A stretch of 64,000 bases of DNA, from the NCBI RefSeq assembly GCF_000342045.1, contig NZ_AONQ01000020.1:1-64000 (forward strand), given 5' to 3'. Within the stretch, counting starts at the first letter, position 1. Every line of letters begins with the position of its first letter. The DNA is from Paramagnetospirillum caucaseum (GTDB taxonomy: Bacteria > Pseudomonadota > Alphaproteobacteria > Rhodospirillales > Magnetospirillaceae). Both the position numbers and the translations under genes were made by a program. The notes below the pieces were generated by a model. It was not told the origin of the DNA. It saw only the letters and a program-made list of their open reading frames with translations, and made no database searches. Shown piece by piece: positions 45,562-55,702 of the stretch.

Positions 45562-46782
45562 ATGACCCCGTCCCTGCGCATCCTTATCGGGCTTCTGGCC
45601 ATCCTGTGGGGAGGGGCGGCGCATGCCGCCCCGTCCCATGCCGGCCATGGCGGGCATGCCGCGCCGGCCTGCGCCGACATCGCCCTCCGCCCCGATTGCG
45701 CCCGGGTGGCGACGCCGGCCTTCGGCCCCGACGGCAGCCTGCTGCTGGCCTGGCCGGCCGGGGACAGGGTCATGGTCGCCCGTTCCCCGGACGGCGGCCG
45801 CAGCCTCGAGGCTCCGGTCGCCATCCCGATGCCCCAGGGGGTGTTCGACATGCCCGAGGGCCGCCCGGCCCTGGCCGCCGATTCCAAGGGCCGCGTCTTC
45901 CTGGCGGTCACCGCCAAGCAGCCGGATTCCCGCTATGCCGGCACCTTGATGTTCGCCAGCTCCGAGGACGGCGGCCGCAGCTTCGCCCCGCCCCGGGCCA
46001 TCGCCACCGACCCCGCCAGCCAGGGCTTCGTCACCATGGCGGTGGGAAACGACGACCGCCTGACCCTGGCCTGGATCGACAAGCGCGGCGCGGCGGCGGC
46101 CAAGCGGGAGAACCGCCCCTACCGCGCCGTGGGCCTGATGCTCGTCTGGTCCGACGACGGCGGCCGCACCTTCTCGCGCCAGGACATGGCCGCCGACCAC
46201 GCCTGCGAATGCTGCCGCATCGCCATGACCCTGGACCGCCACGGCCAGCCGCTGGTCATGTGGCGGCAGGTGTTCGAGCCCAACATCCGCGACCACGCCC
46301 TGATCTCCTTCGCCGCCCCGGGCCGTCCCAACCCGCCGGTCAAGGTAGGCGAGGACAACTGGCGGGTGGACGCCTGCCCCCATCACGGCCCGGCCATCGC
46401 CGCCGGTCGGGACGGGGCGGCGCACGCCGCCTGGTTCACCAAGGGCGCCGCCGGGCCGGGGCTCTACCACGCCCATGCCGCCGACGGTGTCCACTTCGCG
46501 CCCCAGGCTCCGCTGGGCAATGCCGAGCACGCCCCCGCCCACCCGCAATTGCTGTCGTTGGACGGCGCCATGTGGATGGCCTGGAAGGAATTCGACGGCA
46601 CCACCACCCGCATCATGGGGCAGCGCTCCGCCGATGGCGGCGCGACCTGGGGCGAGACCCGCACCCTGGCGGAAACGACGGATTCGTCCGACCACCCGCT
46701 GCTGGCGGGGAATGGAAAGCGGGCGTTCCTCTCCTGGCTGACCCGGCGCGAGGGCTGGCGGCTGGTGGAACTGCAGCCGTGA
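45562..46782 (+). CDS. Exported BNR/sialidase-like beta-propeller protein
   Basis: A 406-residue exported protein with a signal peptide (1-22). It contains four Asp-box (BNR) repeats of the form SxDGGxxF/W (SPDGGRSLE, SEDGGRSFA, SDDGGRTFS, SADGGATWG), typical of a six-bladed propeller. A His-rich stretch follows the signal (HAGHGGHAAP), and a CECC motif sits near residue 215. No sialidase catalytic Arg triad was identified, so it is probably a binding rather than an enzymatic protein. It lies 13 bases after the receptor gene and overlaps tonB, so it is part of the uptake system. Confidence 0.8.
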   Translation: MTPSLRILIGLLAILWGGAAHAAPSHAGHGGHAAPACADIALRPDCARVATPAFGPDGSLLLAWPAGDRVMVARSPDGGRSLEAPVAIPMPQGVFDMPEGRPALAADSKGRVFLAVTAKQPDSRYAGTLMFASSEDGGRSFAPPRAIATDPASQGFVTMAVGNDDRLTLAWIDKRGAAAAKRENRPYRAVGLMLVWSDDGGRTFSRQDMAADHACECCRIAMTLDRHGQPLVMWRQVFEPNIRDHALISFAAPGRPNPPVKVGEDNWRVDACPHHGPAIAAGRDGAAHAAWFTKGAAGPGLYHAHAADGVHFAPQAPLGNAEHAPAHPQLLSLDGAMWMAWKEFDGTTTRIMGQRSADGGATWGETRTLAETTDSSDHPLLAGNGKRAFLSWLTRREGWRLVELQP

Positions 46783-47429
46783 GCTACGCGGCGGCCCGGC
46801 AATCCTCGCCTTCCAAGCGCCTGACCGGGCTGGCCGGCGTGGTGGCGCTGCACGCCGCCGCCGTCTATGCCCTGGTCAGCGGCCTCGGTCATCAGGCGGT
46901 GGAATTCCTGAAAGCGCCCGTGGAAACGAAAATCGTCGCCGAGTTGGTCAAGCCGCCGGAGCCGCCCAAGGTCGAGCCGCCGCCGCCCCAGCCCAAGGTG
47001 GTGAAGCCGCCGCCGCCGGCCTATGCCCCGCCGCCCAGGGTCAAGCCCCAGGCGCCGCCGCCCGCCGCCATCACCGCCGTGACCGACGTGGCGCCCACCG
47101 CTCCCCCGCCGCCGCCGGTGACGGCGCCCGCCCCGGCGGAGGCCCCGGTCACGGTGAAGCCCTCCCTCGACCAGGGCCGCTATTGCCCGCCACCGCAATA
47201 CCCCCCCGCCGCCCGCCGGGCCGGAGAGACCGGAGCGGTGGTGCTGAAATTCCTGATCGACGCCGACGGCTCGGTGATGGAAAGCGTCGTCGACTCCTCC
47301 AGCGGCTTCGAGCGCCTGGACGAGGCGGCGCGCCAGGCCCTGTCGGTCTGCCGCTTCAGGCCCGGCACCGTCGACGGCCGCCCGGAACGATCCTGGGCCC
47401 GCATCCGCTATGTCTGGAAACTGCAATGA
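46779..47429 (+). CDS. tonB: TonB energy-transduction protein
   Basis: A 216-residue TonB: N-terminal membrane helix (about 15-35), a long Pro/Lys/Val-rich periplasmic spacer (about 60-130), and the C-terminal TonB domain with YPPAARRAGETGAVVLKFLI. It starts at GTG 46779 overlapping the BNR stop, and its own stop overlaps exbB. It couples the proton motive force harnessed by ExbB/ExbD to the adjacent receptor. Confidence 0.94.
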   Translation: MSYAAARQSSPSKRLTGLAGVVALHAAAVYALVSGLGHQAVEFLKAPVETKIVAELVKPPEPPKVEPPPPQPKVVKPPPPAYAPPPRVKPQAPPPAAITAVTDVAPTAPPPPPVTAPAPAEAPVTVKPSLDQGRYCPPPQYPPAARRAGETGAVVLKFLIDADGSVMESVVDSSSGFERLDEAARQALSVCRFRPGTVDGRPERSWARIRYVWKLQ

Positions 47430-48232
47430 CCGGAAAACACACCATGCTCCGCACTGCCCTTGCCGCCCTGCCGGTCCTGCTGCTGGCCACCTCGGCCCTG
47501 GCCGGCCATGTGGACGACGCCCATCAGGGCGCCGTCAAGCAGGTGGTCGACAACCCCTACGGCCTGGACGCCCTGTGGGCCCAGGGCGACTTCGTGTCCA
47601 AGGGCACGCTGATCATCCTGGCCCTGATGTCCATGGCGTCATGGTACATCCTGGTGGTCAAGCTGGTGGAGCAGGCCCGCATGCTGCGCCACGCCAAGGC
47701 CGCCGCCGCCGGGTTCTGGAAGGCCGCCTCGGTGGCCGATGGCGCCCGCCTGCTGGCCGAGGACAGCCCCTTCCGCTTTGTCGCCACCACCGGCATGGAG
47801 GCCGCCCAGCACCACGAGGGCTCGCTGACCGAGAAGATCGACCTGCACACCTGGGTGACCATGTCCATCCAGCGCTCGGTCGGCGAGATCGTCTCGGACC
47901 TGCAGGGCGGGCTGGCCGTCCTGGCCACCGTGGGCTCCACCGCCCCCTTCGTCGGGCTGTTCGGCACCGTCTGGGGCATCTACCACGCGCTGACCGCCAT
48001 CGGCATCGCCGGCCAGGCGGCCATTGACAAGGTGGCCGGCCCGGTGGGCGAGGCGCTGATCATGACCGCCTTCGGCCTGGCGGTCGCGGTGCCCGCCGTA
48101 CTGGGCTACAACCTGCTGGTCCGCAGGAACAAGCTGGTGGCCGAGAAGGTCCGCGCCTTCGCCGCCGACCTGCACGCCGTGCTGCTGGCCGGCAGCGGCG
48201 GATCGGGCAACGGCCTTCGGGTGGTGCGCTGA
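47426..48232 (+). CDS. exbB: ExbB/MotA/TolQ-family proton channel subunit
   Basis: A 268-residue inner-membrane protein. An N-terminal signal-like segment and short periplasmic stretch precede the first membrane helix (about 58-80); the second and third helices (about 170-240) include VGSTAPFVGLFGTVWGIYHA, the family signature. ExbB forms the pentameric channel around ExbD. It overlaps tonB by four bases and exbD by one. Confidence 0.94.
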   Translation: MTGKHTMLRTALAALPVLLLATSALAGHVDDAHQGAVKQVVDNPYGLDALWAQGDFVSKGTLIILALMSMASWYILVVKLVEQARMLRHAKAAAAGFWKAASVADGARLLAEDSPFRFVATTGMEAAQHHEGSLTEKIDLHTWVTMSIQRSVGEIVSDLQGGLAVLATVGSTAPFVGLFGTVWGIYHALTAIGIAGQAAIDKVAGPVGEALIMTAFGLAVAVPAVLGYNLLVRRNKLVAEKVRAFAADLHAVLLAGSGGSGNGLRVVR

Positions 48233-48666
48233 TGGCCATCTCCTTCGGTCCGGCCGGGGACGGCGACGAGGACGGCGATGAGGTAATGGCCGCCATCAAC
48301 ACCACGCCCCTGGTGGACGTGATGCTGGTGCTGCTGATCATCTTCCTCATCACCATCCCGGTGGTGACCCACACCGTGCCGCTGCAATTGCCCAAGGAAG
48401 CCAACCAGCCCACCGTCACCCAACCGGGCAACGTCACCATCGCCGTGGATCACCACGGCAAGGTCTGGTGGAACGAGGAAACCGTCGCCGGCCGCGCCGA
48501 ACTGACCGCCCGCCTGGACGCCGCGGCAACCAGGGCGCCGCAGCCGGAAATCCACATCCGCGGCGACAGGGACGTGGCCTACGAGCATGTGGGCCGGGTG
48601 CTGGCCACCGCGCAAAAGGCCGGAATCGCCAAGGTCAGTTTCATCACCGAACCGCCGCCGCGCTGA
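48232..48666 (+). CDS. exbD: ExbD biopolymer transport protein, first copy
   Basis: A 144-residue ExbD: an acidic N terminus, one membrane helix with the proton-path D29 in INTTPLVDVMLVLL, then a periplasmic domain (HIRGDRDVAYEHVGRVLATA). Its ATG overlaps the exbB stop by one base. Confidence 0.93.
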   Translation: MAISFGPAGDGDEDGDEVMAAINTTPLVDVMLVLLIIFLITIPVVTHTVPLQLPKEANQPTVTQPGNVTIAVDHHGKVWWNEETVAGRAELTARLDAAATRAPQPEIHIRGDRDVAYEHVGRVLATAQKAGIAKVSFITEPPPR

Positions 48667-48677
48667 GGTCTCATCCG

Positions 48678-49097
48678 ATGATGTTCGAGGACAGGTCCGA
48701 CGACCCCGACGTGCTGATCGACATCAACACCACGCCGCTGATCGACGTGATGCTGGTGCTCTTGATCATGCTGATCATCACCATCCCGCTGCAGACCCAT
48801 TCGGTGCGCCTCGACATGCCCGACGGGCCGCCACCCCCCGCCGCCGTCCTGCCCGAGGTGGCGCGCATCGACATCGACCCCCAGGGACTGATCACCTGGA
48901 ACGGTGAACTGGTCCCCGACCGCGCCGATCTCGAGGCGCGGCTGCGCCAAGCGGCCATAGCCGCCAATCCGCCGGAAGTCCATGTCCGCCCGGACAAGGC
49001 GGTGGCCTATGCCCACGTGGCCGGCGTGATGGCCGCCGCCCAGCACCAGGGCGTCACCCGGCTGGGCGTGGTGGGGGCGGAACAGTTCCTGGATTAG
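48678..49097 (+). CDS. exbD2: ExbD biopolymer transport protein, second copy
   Basis: A 139-residue second ExbD with membrane-helix D23 in INTTPLIDVMLVLL and a matching periplasmic domain (HVRPDKAVAYAHVAGVMAAA). It differs throughout from the first copy, so it is not a recent duplication. ExbB-ExbD-ExbD sets are known, and two unlike ExbD may form a heterodimer within one channel. Two ATG codons in a row (48678, 48681) are possible starts. Its end overlaps the convergent TauE gene by four bases. Confidence 0.92.
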   Translation: MMFEDRSDDPDVLIDINTTPLIDVMLVLLIMLIITIPLQTHSVRLDMPDGPPPPAAVLPEVARIDIDPQGLITWNGELVPDRADLEARLRQAAIAANPPEVHVRPDKAVAYAHVAGVMAAAQHQGVTRLGVVGAEQFLD

Positions 49098-49999
49098 TCC
49101 AGGGAGAACGTGTCCCCGGGCGGCATGATCAGGGTTCCGGTCATCTCGGCGCACACTGCCAGGACGATCAGGGCCAGCAGCAGACGCAACTTTTCACCGC
49201 CCAGCCTGGCCCCCAGGCGCGAACCGAACTGCGCCCCCACCGCGCCGCCCACCAGCAGGATCAGGGCCAGCGGCAGGTCCACCGAATGGGTGGTGACCGC
49301 CTGCAGCAGGGTGACGTTGGCGGTGACGAAGATCATCTGGAACAGCGAGGTCCCCACCACCACGGCGGTGGGCATGCCCAGGATGTAGATCATCATCGGC
49401 ACCAGGATGAAACCGCCGCCCACCCCCATCAGGGCGGCCAGCAATCCGCCGAAGGCCCCCACCCCCAGGGGCAGCAGGGCGCTGATATAGAGGCCCGAGC
49501 GGGGAAAGCGGGTGCGGAACGGCAATCCGTGCCAGATACGGTGGACGTGGCGCTTGCCCACGGGGCGACCGGCGGCGCCGGCGCGCAGGGACAGCAGCGT
49601 CTCGACCAGCATCAGCAGGCCGACCGAGCCCAGGAACCCCACATAGGACAGGCTGATCACCAGATCGATCTGCCCCAGGCGCTTCAGCAGGGCGAACAGC
49701 CACACCCCGGCGGCCGAGCCGGCGAAGCCGCCGGCCAGCAGGAACACCGCCATCCTGATGTCCACGTTGCGCCGCCGCCAATGGGCGAACACCCCCGACA
49801 CCGACGAGCCCAGCACCTGATTGGCCCCCGACGCCACCGCCACCGCCGGCGGAATACCCAGCATGATCAGCAGCGGCGTCAGCAGGAAGCCGCCGCCCAC
49901 CCCGAAGATGCCCGACAACACGCCGATTCCGCCGCCCACCGCCAGCAGGCTCAGGATGCCGACCGATTGTTCGGCGATGGGAAGATAGATGTTCGGCAA
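49094..49999 (-). CDS. TauE/SafE family permease
   Basis: A 301-residue membrane protein with about eight helices in two halves, each opening with the family motif (LSGIFGVGGGFLLTPLLIM and LMGVGGGFILVPMMIYILGM). TauE/SafE proteins export sulfite or organosulfonates. Given a sulfite dehydrogenase 7 kb away, sulfite export is attractive but not proved. It is divergent from the large chemoreceptor gene. Confidence 0.9.
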   Translation of the reverse strand: MPNIYLPIAEQSVGILSLLAVGGGIGVLSGIFGVGGGFLLTPLLIMLGIPPAVAVASGANQVLGSSVSGVFAHWRRRNVDIRMAVFLLAGGFAGSAAGVWLFALLKRLGQIDLVISLSYVGFLGSVGLLMLVETLLSLRAGAAGRPVGKRHVHRIWHGLPFRTRFPRSGLYISALLPLGVGAFGGLLAALMGVGGGFILVPMMIYILGMPTAVVVGTSLFQMIFVTANVTLLQAVTTHSVDLPLALILLVGGAVGAQFGSRLGARLGGEKLRLLLALIVLAVCAEMTGTLIMPPGDTFSLD

Positions 50000-50105
50000 G
50001 ACGGGCTCCCCGGCGGCATGGAACCGCCATCCTACATCCCGAAGATGACGTGGAGATTACGGCGGGACAGGAATATTATATTTTTATGAGCAATTGGGGA
50101 TTTTC

Positions 50106-50174
50106 CGGGGTCTTGGCCGAACGGGCAGGTAGACAGCCCAGACCCCGTCGGATCATATACTCCCTTGGTATATG
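50106..50174 (+). promoter_or_regulatory. Two inverted repeats upstream of the large chemoreceptor
   Basis: CGGGGTCT (50106-50113) pairs with AGACCCCG (50140-50147), and CATATAC (50154-50160) pairs with GTATATG (50168-50174). The second lies 22 bases before the ATG, beside an AT-rich stretch at 50070-50096. Either could be an operator or a leader hairpin. No known motif. Confidence 0.4.
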
Positions 50175-50195
50175 TCCTGCGGAACGGATCTGTAA

Positions 50196-53156
50196 ATGCG
50201 TGTAAACGAGCCGATCACCAATCGCGAGATCGAACTCCCCGAAGGCACCATCCTGGTGTCGAAGACCGACCTGGGCGGCCGGATCACCTTCGTCAATCAG
50301 GCCTTCGTCGAGATCGGCGGCTTTTCCGAGGAAGAGCTGATCGGCGCGCCCCACAACATCGTCCGTCATCCGCACATGCCGGAAGTGGCCTTCGCCGACC
50401 TGTGGACCACCATCAAGGCCGGCAAGCCGTGGGAAGGCATCGTCAAGAACCGCGCCAGGAGCGGCGACCATTACTGGGTGCGCGCCAACGCCACCCCGGA
50501 GATGGAGGGCGGCCAGATCACCGGCTACATCTCCATCCGCACCGCCCCCTCCCGCGCCCAGGTCGCCGCCGCCGAGCAGCTCTACGAGCAGGTGCGCACC
50601 GGCAAGGCCCGCAACATCAAGGTGGTCGAAGGCCAGGTGGTCAGCACCACCCTGGCGGCCCGCCTCGGCCGGGCGCTCCATTCCATCGCCGGCCGCCTGG
50701 CCATGATCATCACCGGCTTGGTCCTGCTGATGGGCGCGGTGGCGTGGATCAGCCTGGCCGGCATGGCCGATTCCAACGACGCCCTGCGGTCGGTCTACGA
50801 GAACCGCACCGTCCCCGCCGGCCAGCTGGCCGACATCATCGACCGCATGCGCGACAACCTGCTGCAGGCGCAGCAGATGCAGATCGACCTGGCGGCCGGC
50901 GAGAACGGCGGCATCGCGCGGCGCGTCCTGCGGATACGCGCCACGGCGGAGCATGTGGGCTCGGTGTGGGCGGCCTATCTCGCCAATCCTCTCTCCCCCG
51001 ACGAAAAGGAACTGGCCGCCGATTTCGAAACCCGGCGCAAGGACTTCGTCGGACAGGGATTGTCACCGGCCATCGCCCTGGCCGAAGCGGGCGACGCGGC
51101 CGGGCTGGCCCGCCACAACGCCACCACCCTGATTCCCCTGTTCGAGCAGGTCCACGAGGTGCAGAAGGACCTGATGACCCTGCAGTTGCGCCAGGCCTCG
51201 GAGATGTACGAGGAAGCCAAGGCCGACTTCCTCGACCATATGCGCCTGGGTATCGGCTTCCTGCTGTCCGGGACGGCGCTCGCCGGCCTGATGGCGTGGA
51301 TGCTGACCCGCTACCTCAACCGCCCCATCGCTACCCTGGAACACCATTTCAACGCTATCGCGCGGGGCGACTTCACCCACGAAATCCAGGCCGAGCCGGT
51401 CCGCGAATTCCAGCGTTCCAACGCCATGCTGCGCGCCATGGAGGCCAAGCTGGCCTACAGCGTCCAGGAACGCGCCGAAACCGCCCGCAAGTCGCAGGAA
51501 AAGCTGCGCAGCGAGATGCTCAACCTCACCGAACTGCTGGAAGGCGAGGTGGACAACACCGTGGCGGAAATCTCCGCCCAGGCCGAACGCCTGAAGGAAG
51601 GCGCCGGCCGCCTGCTGGACACCGCCGAGGAAGTGCGCACCCGCTCCGAGACGGTGGCCCGCGCCATCGAGATCACCAGCGGCAACGTCCAGACCGTGGC
51701 CGGCGCCACCGAGGAACTGGAGGCCTCGTCGCGCGAGATCACCGCCCGCATCCAGAACAGCTCCGAACACAGCGAGGCCGCCCGCCACCGGGTGGACGAG
51801 GCCAGCGCCAGCGTCGGCACCCTGACCCAGGCCACGGCGCGCATCGGCGACGTGGTCACCCTGATCCAGGCCATCGCCGGCCAGACCCGCATGCTGGCGC
51901 TCAACGCCACCATCGAGGCGGCCCGCGCCGGCGAGGCCGGAAAAGGTTTTGCGGTCGTGGCCAGCGAGGTCAAGGGCCTGGCCGAGCAGACCGAGGACGC
52001 CATCGGCCGGGTCAACGCCCAGGCCCGCGACATCGAGAGCACCACCCAGCAGGCGGTGGCCACCGTCGAGGCGGTGGCCGGCACCATCCGCGACATGGAG
52101 CAGATCGCCGGCCAGATCGCCTCGTCGGCCGACGAACAGCGCGCCGCCACCGGCGAGATCATGGCCAGCGCCGTACAGGCCGCCGACCATACCCGCGATG
52201 TGGCCGAGGCCGCCGCCGCCGTGCTGAAGGCGTCGGAGCAGACCGGCATCACGGCGCGCAAGGTCAGCGAGCTGTCCATGCTGGTCAACCACGACATCGG
52301 GGCGCTGCAGCGGCGCCTCAACGTCATCCTGCGCACGTCCTACGGCGGCAACCGCCGCGCCGTGGAGCGCATTCCCGCCTCGCTGGAATTCACCGCCGCC
52401 TTCGCCGGCCACACCTTCACCGGCCATACCGGCGACATCTCGCTGATGGGCGCCCTGCTGGTGGTGGGCGACGCCCCCAAGCTGGAAGGCGAAGTCGGCA
52501 CCCTCACCTTCCCCGGGGTGGGCGACATTCCCACCAAGGCCATCCTGGGCAGCAAGCTGGGCATCCAGTGCCAGTACCTGAAGGTGGGCTCGGACACGAA
52601 GAAGCGGCTGGCCGAGGCCATCGAGGCCGCCCAGGCCAAGGACCGTCCCTTCGTCGACGCCGCCCGCAAGGCCGCCGCCGACGTGGCCCTGGCCTTCGAA
52701 CAGGCGGTCGATGCCGGGCGCATCAGCCTGGCCGCCCTGTTCGAGAGCGAGTACACCCCCATCCTCGACACCGATCCGCAGCAGATGCTGGCCCCCCACA
52801 GCGATCTGGCCGATCAGGCGGTGCCCGGCATCATCGATCCCATGCTGGCCGCCAATCCGCGCGGCGTGTTCTGCTGCGTCGCCGACCGCAACGGCTATAT
52901 CGCCACCCACAACAAGATCTATTCCCAGCCCCAGCGCCCCGGCGACACGGTGTGGAACACCGCCAATTGCCGCAACCGCCGCATGTTCGACGACCGCACC
53001 GGCATCCTGGCGGCCCGCAACACCAAGGAATACCTGGCGCAGACCTATGCCCGCGACATGGGGGGCGGCAATTTCGTGGTGCTGAAGGAGATCGATTGCC
53101 CGATCACCGTCGCCAAGCGCCACTGGGGCACCATCCGCTACGGCATCAAGCTGTAA
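50196..53156 (+). CDS. Multi-domain chemoreceptor: PAS, membrane, MCP, PilZ and C-terminal Cache-like domain
   Basis: A 986-residue chemoreceptor with an unusual order. First come a cytoplasmic Aer-type PAS domain (about 20-115, with [11 protein letters not shown]), a membrane helix (about 170-192), a four-helix-bundle ligand domain (to about 355), a second helix and a HAMP. The MCP signalling domain follows, with the tip [20 protein letters not shown] near 565-585. A PilZ domain (about 720-810; RRAVERIP then [15 protein letters not shown]) and a Cache-like domain (about 845-986; [36 protein letters not shown]) end it. PilZ implies cyclic-di-GMP input. The PilZ-binding RxxxR is altered to RRAVERIP. 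Confidence 0.9.
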   Translation: MRVNEPITNREIELPEGTILVSKTDLGGRITFVNQAFVEIGGFSEEELIGAPHNIVRHPHMPEVAFADLWTTIKAGKPWEGIVKNRARSGDHYWVRANATPEMEGGQITGYISIRTAPSRAQVAAAEQLYEQVRTGKARNIKVVEGQVVSTTLAARLGRALHSIAGRLAMIITGLVLLMGAVAWISLAGMADSNDALRSVYENRTVPAGQLADIIDRMRDNLLQAQQMQIDLAAGENGGIARRVLRIRATAEHVGSVWAAYLANPLSPDEKELAADFETRRKDFVGQGLSPAIALAEAGDAAGLARHNATTLIPLFEQVHEVQKDLMTLQLRQASEMYEEAKADFLDHMRLGIGFLLSGTALAGLMAWMLTRYLNRPIATLEHHFNAIARGDFTHEIQAEPVREFQRSNAMLRAMEAKLAYSVQERAETARKSQEKLRSEMLNLTELLEGEVDNTVAEISAQAERLKEGAGRLLDTAEEVRTRSETVARAIEITSGNVQTVAGATEELEASSREITARIQNSSEHSEAARHRVDEASASVGTLTQATARIGDVVTLIQAIAGQTRMLALNATIEAARAGEAGKGFAVVASEVKGLAEQTEDAIGRVNAQARDIESTTQQAVATVEAVAGTIRDMEQIAGQIASSADEQRAATGEIMASAVQAADHTRDVAEAAAAVLKASEQTGITARKVSELSMLVNHDIGALQRRLNVILRTSYGGNRRAVERIPASLEFTAAFAGHTFTGHTGDISLMGALLVVGDAPKLEGEVGTLTFPGVGDIPTKAILGSKLGIQCQYLKVGSDTKKRLAEAIEAAQAKDRPFVDAARKAAADVALAFEQAVDAGRISLAALFESEYTPILDTDPQQMLAPHSDLADQAVPGIIDPMLAANPRGVFCCVADRNGYIATHNKIYSQPQRPGDTVWNTANCRNRRMFDDRTGILAARNTKEYLAQTYARDMGGGNFVVLKEIDCPITVAKRHWGTIRYGIKL

Positions 53157-55068
53157 CCGGCACCGCCACGGCGAATTCGGCGCCGCCGCCGTCGCGGGGG
53201 CGGCAGCAGACGCTGCCGCCATGCATCTCGGCCACCGCCTTGACCAGATGCAGGCCGAGGCCGGTGCCGGGAATACCCATGGCGCCCGATCCCCGATAGT
53301 ACTTCTCGAAGATACGGTCGATCTCGGCGGCGGCGACGCCGGGCCCCCGGTCGGCCACCACCAGTTCCAGCCGGCCGCCGGCCCCGCGGGCCCGGATTTC
53401 CACCGGCTGGTCGGCGGGGCCGTAGCGGCGGGCGTTGTCGATCAGGGCGTCCAGGGCGATACCCAGCAATTCGGCGTCGGCGACGCAGCGTTCGGGAAGG
53501 TCGGCGGTGGTGACGATCATCTCGGCATGGTCGGGATCGCGGTTGCGCTCCACCACCCGCTCCAGCAGGTCGGCGGGCGCCATGGGCTGCAGGCGCAGGG
53601 CCAGGGACATGTCGCGTTCGCCCGCCAGGCAGGTCTCGATCAGCTTGACCAGACGCCGCACCGCCCGGCGGATGGCAAGGAAGCGCTGGGACACAGCGGG
53701 CGGCACCCGTCCCAGATCCAGTTCGACCACCTGCACCGCGCTGTCGATGATGGCCAGCGGCGTCTTGAACTCGTGGGCCACCATGTCGAAGAAGGTGCGC
53801 AGGCGCTGGCGGGTCAACTGCTCGCCGGCCAGGGCCAGCTCGGCCTGGAGACGGGCCCGCTGGATGAGGTGAAGACGGTAGCCCAACGCGCCGCACAGCA
53901 GGGCCACATGAAGGATGCTCGCCCCGATATCGATGCTGCGCCCCAGATCGGCGGGAACCAGGGCGGTCATCCGGGCGGCCACTTCCACCACCCAGGCGAT
54001 CACCACCGGCAGGAAGGCCAGCAGGTAGATACGGGTCACCACCTCGCCGCGCCGCCGCATGGCCCGCATCGCCGCCAGGGACATGCCCACCAGCCCGCCC
54101 GCCGCCGTCAACACCTGCACCGGAAGCACGATCAGGTGGAAGGCGGGATGCAGCACCAGCAGCAGGCCCAACCCGATCAGTCCGGCGCCGCCCATGAACA
54201 GGCGGTGCAGCCCGGGAGCGGTCCGGCGCAGGTCGAGGATGCGATCCCACAGCAGCAGCAGCGCGGCGCCTCCCCCCACCAGGCCGATACCGCTCAGCAG
54301 GTAGTTGGTGTCGCGCCCCGCCGCCGAGAAGATCAGGGGCGCGATGCCGGTATGAACCAGGCCCCGGCACAGGATGGTGGCGACGTAAAGGGTGTAGGCC
54401 AGCATGGGGCCGTCCCGCAGCCAGGCTCCGAACAGGCCGGAAACCACCGCCAGCACCAGCAATGTCCCCATGTGCAGCCCGTACACCGCCGATCGCCGCG
54501 CCTCCTCGTGGACCAGGGCGGCGGGCCGCCACAGGGCGGCCTCCTCCATGCGGATCTTGTGCCGCGACGACAGGCGCAGGTGGACGGTGACCGGCTGGCC
54601 CTCGGGCAGGATCAGTCGGGCCACATGGAGGCGGGACGCAGTGTCCAGCTCCCGGTTGGGAATGCTGCGCCCCAGCCGCGTCTCGGCCAGACCGCCCGTC
54701 CCGTCCGGGACATAGACCCGGACGTCGTCCATGTCCGGTTCGCCGAAGGCGAGAAGCCATTCTGCCGGCTGGCCGGCAGCCCGCTCCACCTGGAAGCGGA
54801 ACCAGATGGTGCCGGTGGTGATGGCGGGAAAGTCGGCGGAAAAGGGCCGCCGGACGATCTCATCCACCGGGGCCGAGCCGTCGTCGCCGGCATGGGCGGT
54901 CATCCGGCCATCCAGCGGGAAAGACGGGGCATCGCCCCTCAGCACCAGCGGGGCGGGTTCCGCCAGGGCAAGGGCGGGCAACAGCAGACACAGCACGGCC
55001 AGGATGGCCGGCAGCCCCCCGTTCCACCGCCGATGCCCAGGCTGGCGCGCCATGCGATCCCGCTCCAT
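53146..55068 (-). CDS. 7TM-DISM-type sensor histidine kinase
   Basis: A 640-residue kinase. A signal peptide precedes a periplasmic 7TMR-DISM extracellular domain (about 35-180; [19 protein letters not shown]), then seven membrane helices (about 190-400), a HisKA domain with phospho-His near 432 ([14 protein letters not shown]) and an ATPase domain ([23 protein letters not shown]). Such proteins sense small carbohydrates or other envelope signals. ATG 55068 and 55053 are both possible. It converges on the chemoreceptor with an 11-base overlap. No response regulator is nearby. Confidence 0.9.
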   Translation of the reverse strand: MERDRMARQPGHRRWNGGLPAILAVLCLLLPALALAEPAPLVLRGDAPSFPLDGRMTAHAGDDGSAPVDEIVRRPFSADFPAITTGTIWFRFQVERAAGQPAEWLLAFGEPDMDDVRVYVPDGTGGLAETRLGRSIPNRELDTASRLHVARLILPEGQPVTVHLRLSSRHKIRMEEAALWRPAALVHEEARRSAVYGLHMGTLLVLAVVSGLFGAWLRDGPMLAYTLYVATILCRGLVHTGIAPLIFSAAGRDTNYLLSGIGLVGGGAALLLLWDRILDLRRTAPGLHRLFMGGAGLIGLGLLLVLHPAFHLIVLPVQVLTAAGGLVGMSLAAMRAMRRRGEVVTRIYLLAFLPVVIAWVVEVAARMTALVPADLGRSIDIGASILHVALLCGALGYRLHLIQRARLQAELALAGEQLTRQRLRTFFDMVAHEFKTPLAIIDSAVQVVELDLGRVPPAVSQRFLAIRRAVRRLVKLIETCLAGERDMSLALRLQPMAPADLLERVVERNRDPDHAEMIVTTADLPERCVADAELLGIALDALIDNARRYGPADQPVEIRARGAGGRLELVVADRGPGVAAAEIDRIFEKYYRGSGAMGIPGTGLGLHLVKAVAEMHGGSVCCRPRDGGGAEFAVAVPVTA

Positions 55069-55236
55069 TCGGTTGCCCGGAGGGACCATAACATTCGGGA
55101 ACATTCCGCCACAATCCGTAGGGCAAATATCCCCAGCATTCCGGTTGACAGTCTTCGACCGCCCCCCCCATCATCGGTCATGGCCAAGAAGAAATGCGTA
55201 CAGCCATATGAAATACATCATTAAATGGGGGTATCG

Positions 55237-55599
55237 ATGGGAAGGTTGTTCGCCGCGCTTTTGCTGTCCGGAATCGCCAGTTCGGCCATCGCCGCCGAGG
55301 CCAAGCAGGATTTCACCCTGGTCAACAAGACCGGCTATGAACTGAACGCCGTTTATGTTTCCCCCGGCCATGCCGATGCCTGGGGAGAAGACGTCATGGG
55401 TCAGGACATCCTTGGCGACGGCGAGTCGGTCCACGTCACCTTCAAGCGCGCCGAGAAGAGCTGCCAGTGGGACCTGAAGGTGATCTATACCGAGGATGAT
55501 TCAAGCGCCGTCTGGCACGACATCGACCTGTGCTCGGTGAGCAAGATCACCATCCGCTATAACCGCAAGAGCGACAAGACCACCGCAAGCTACGAGTGA
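55237..55599 (+). CDS. Small exported protein, unknown function
   Basis: A 120-residue protein with a signal peptide (ending SAIAAEA). The mature domain (FTLVNKTGYELNAVYVSPGH, then VHVTFKRAEKSCQWDLKVIY) has the look of a small beta-sandwich with two Cys that could pair. Homologues are often mis-annotated; I do not assign a function. The ATG at 55237 follows a GGGGG tract. It lies alone between a sensor kinase and rpsI. Confidence 0.78.
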   Translation: MGRLFAALLLSGIASSAIAAEAKQDFTLVNKTGYELNAVYVSPGHADAWGEDVMGQDILGDGESVHVTFKRAEKSCQWDLKVIYTEDDSSAVWHDIDLCSVSKITIRYNRKSDKTTASYE

Positions 55600-55642
55600 T
55601 CCCGAACGGGCGGGATACCCGCCCGGCCAAGGCACCCAATGG

Positions 55643-55675
55643 AAAAAGGGCCCGGAAGATACCTTCCGGGCCCTT
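55643..55675 (-). terminator. Rho-independent terminator of rplM-rpsI
   Basis: A 13-bp perfect stem (AAGGGCCCGGAAG with CTTCCGGGCCCTT) and an ATAC loop, followed on the minus strand by TTTTT. It lies 28 bases beyond the rpsI stop. It can also act on the convergent exported-protein gene. Confidence 0.88.
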
Positions 55676-55702
55676 GATCTTCTCGGCTTTCGCCGACCCA
55701 GC

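Noticed and set aside
45562-46782. An active sialidase
   Set aside because: Asp boxes are present but the catalytic Arg triad and Tyr/Glu pair were not found, and the gene sits inside a metal-uptake operon.
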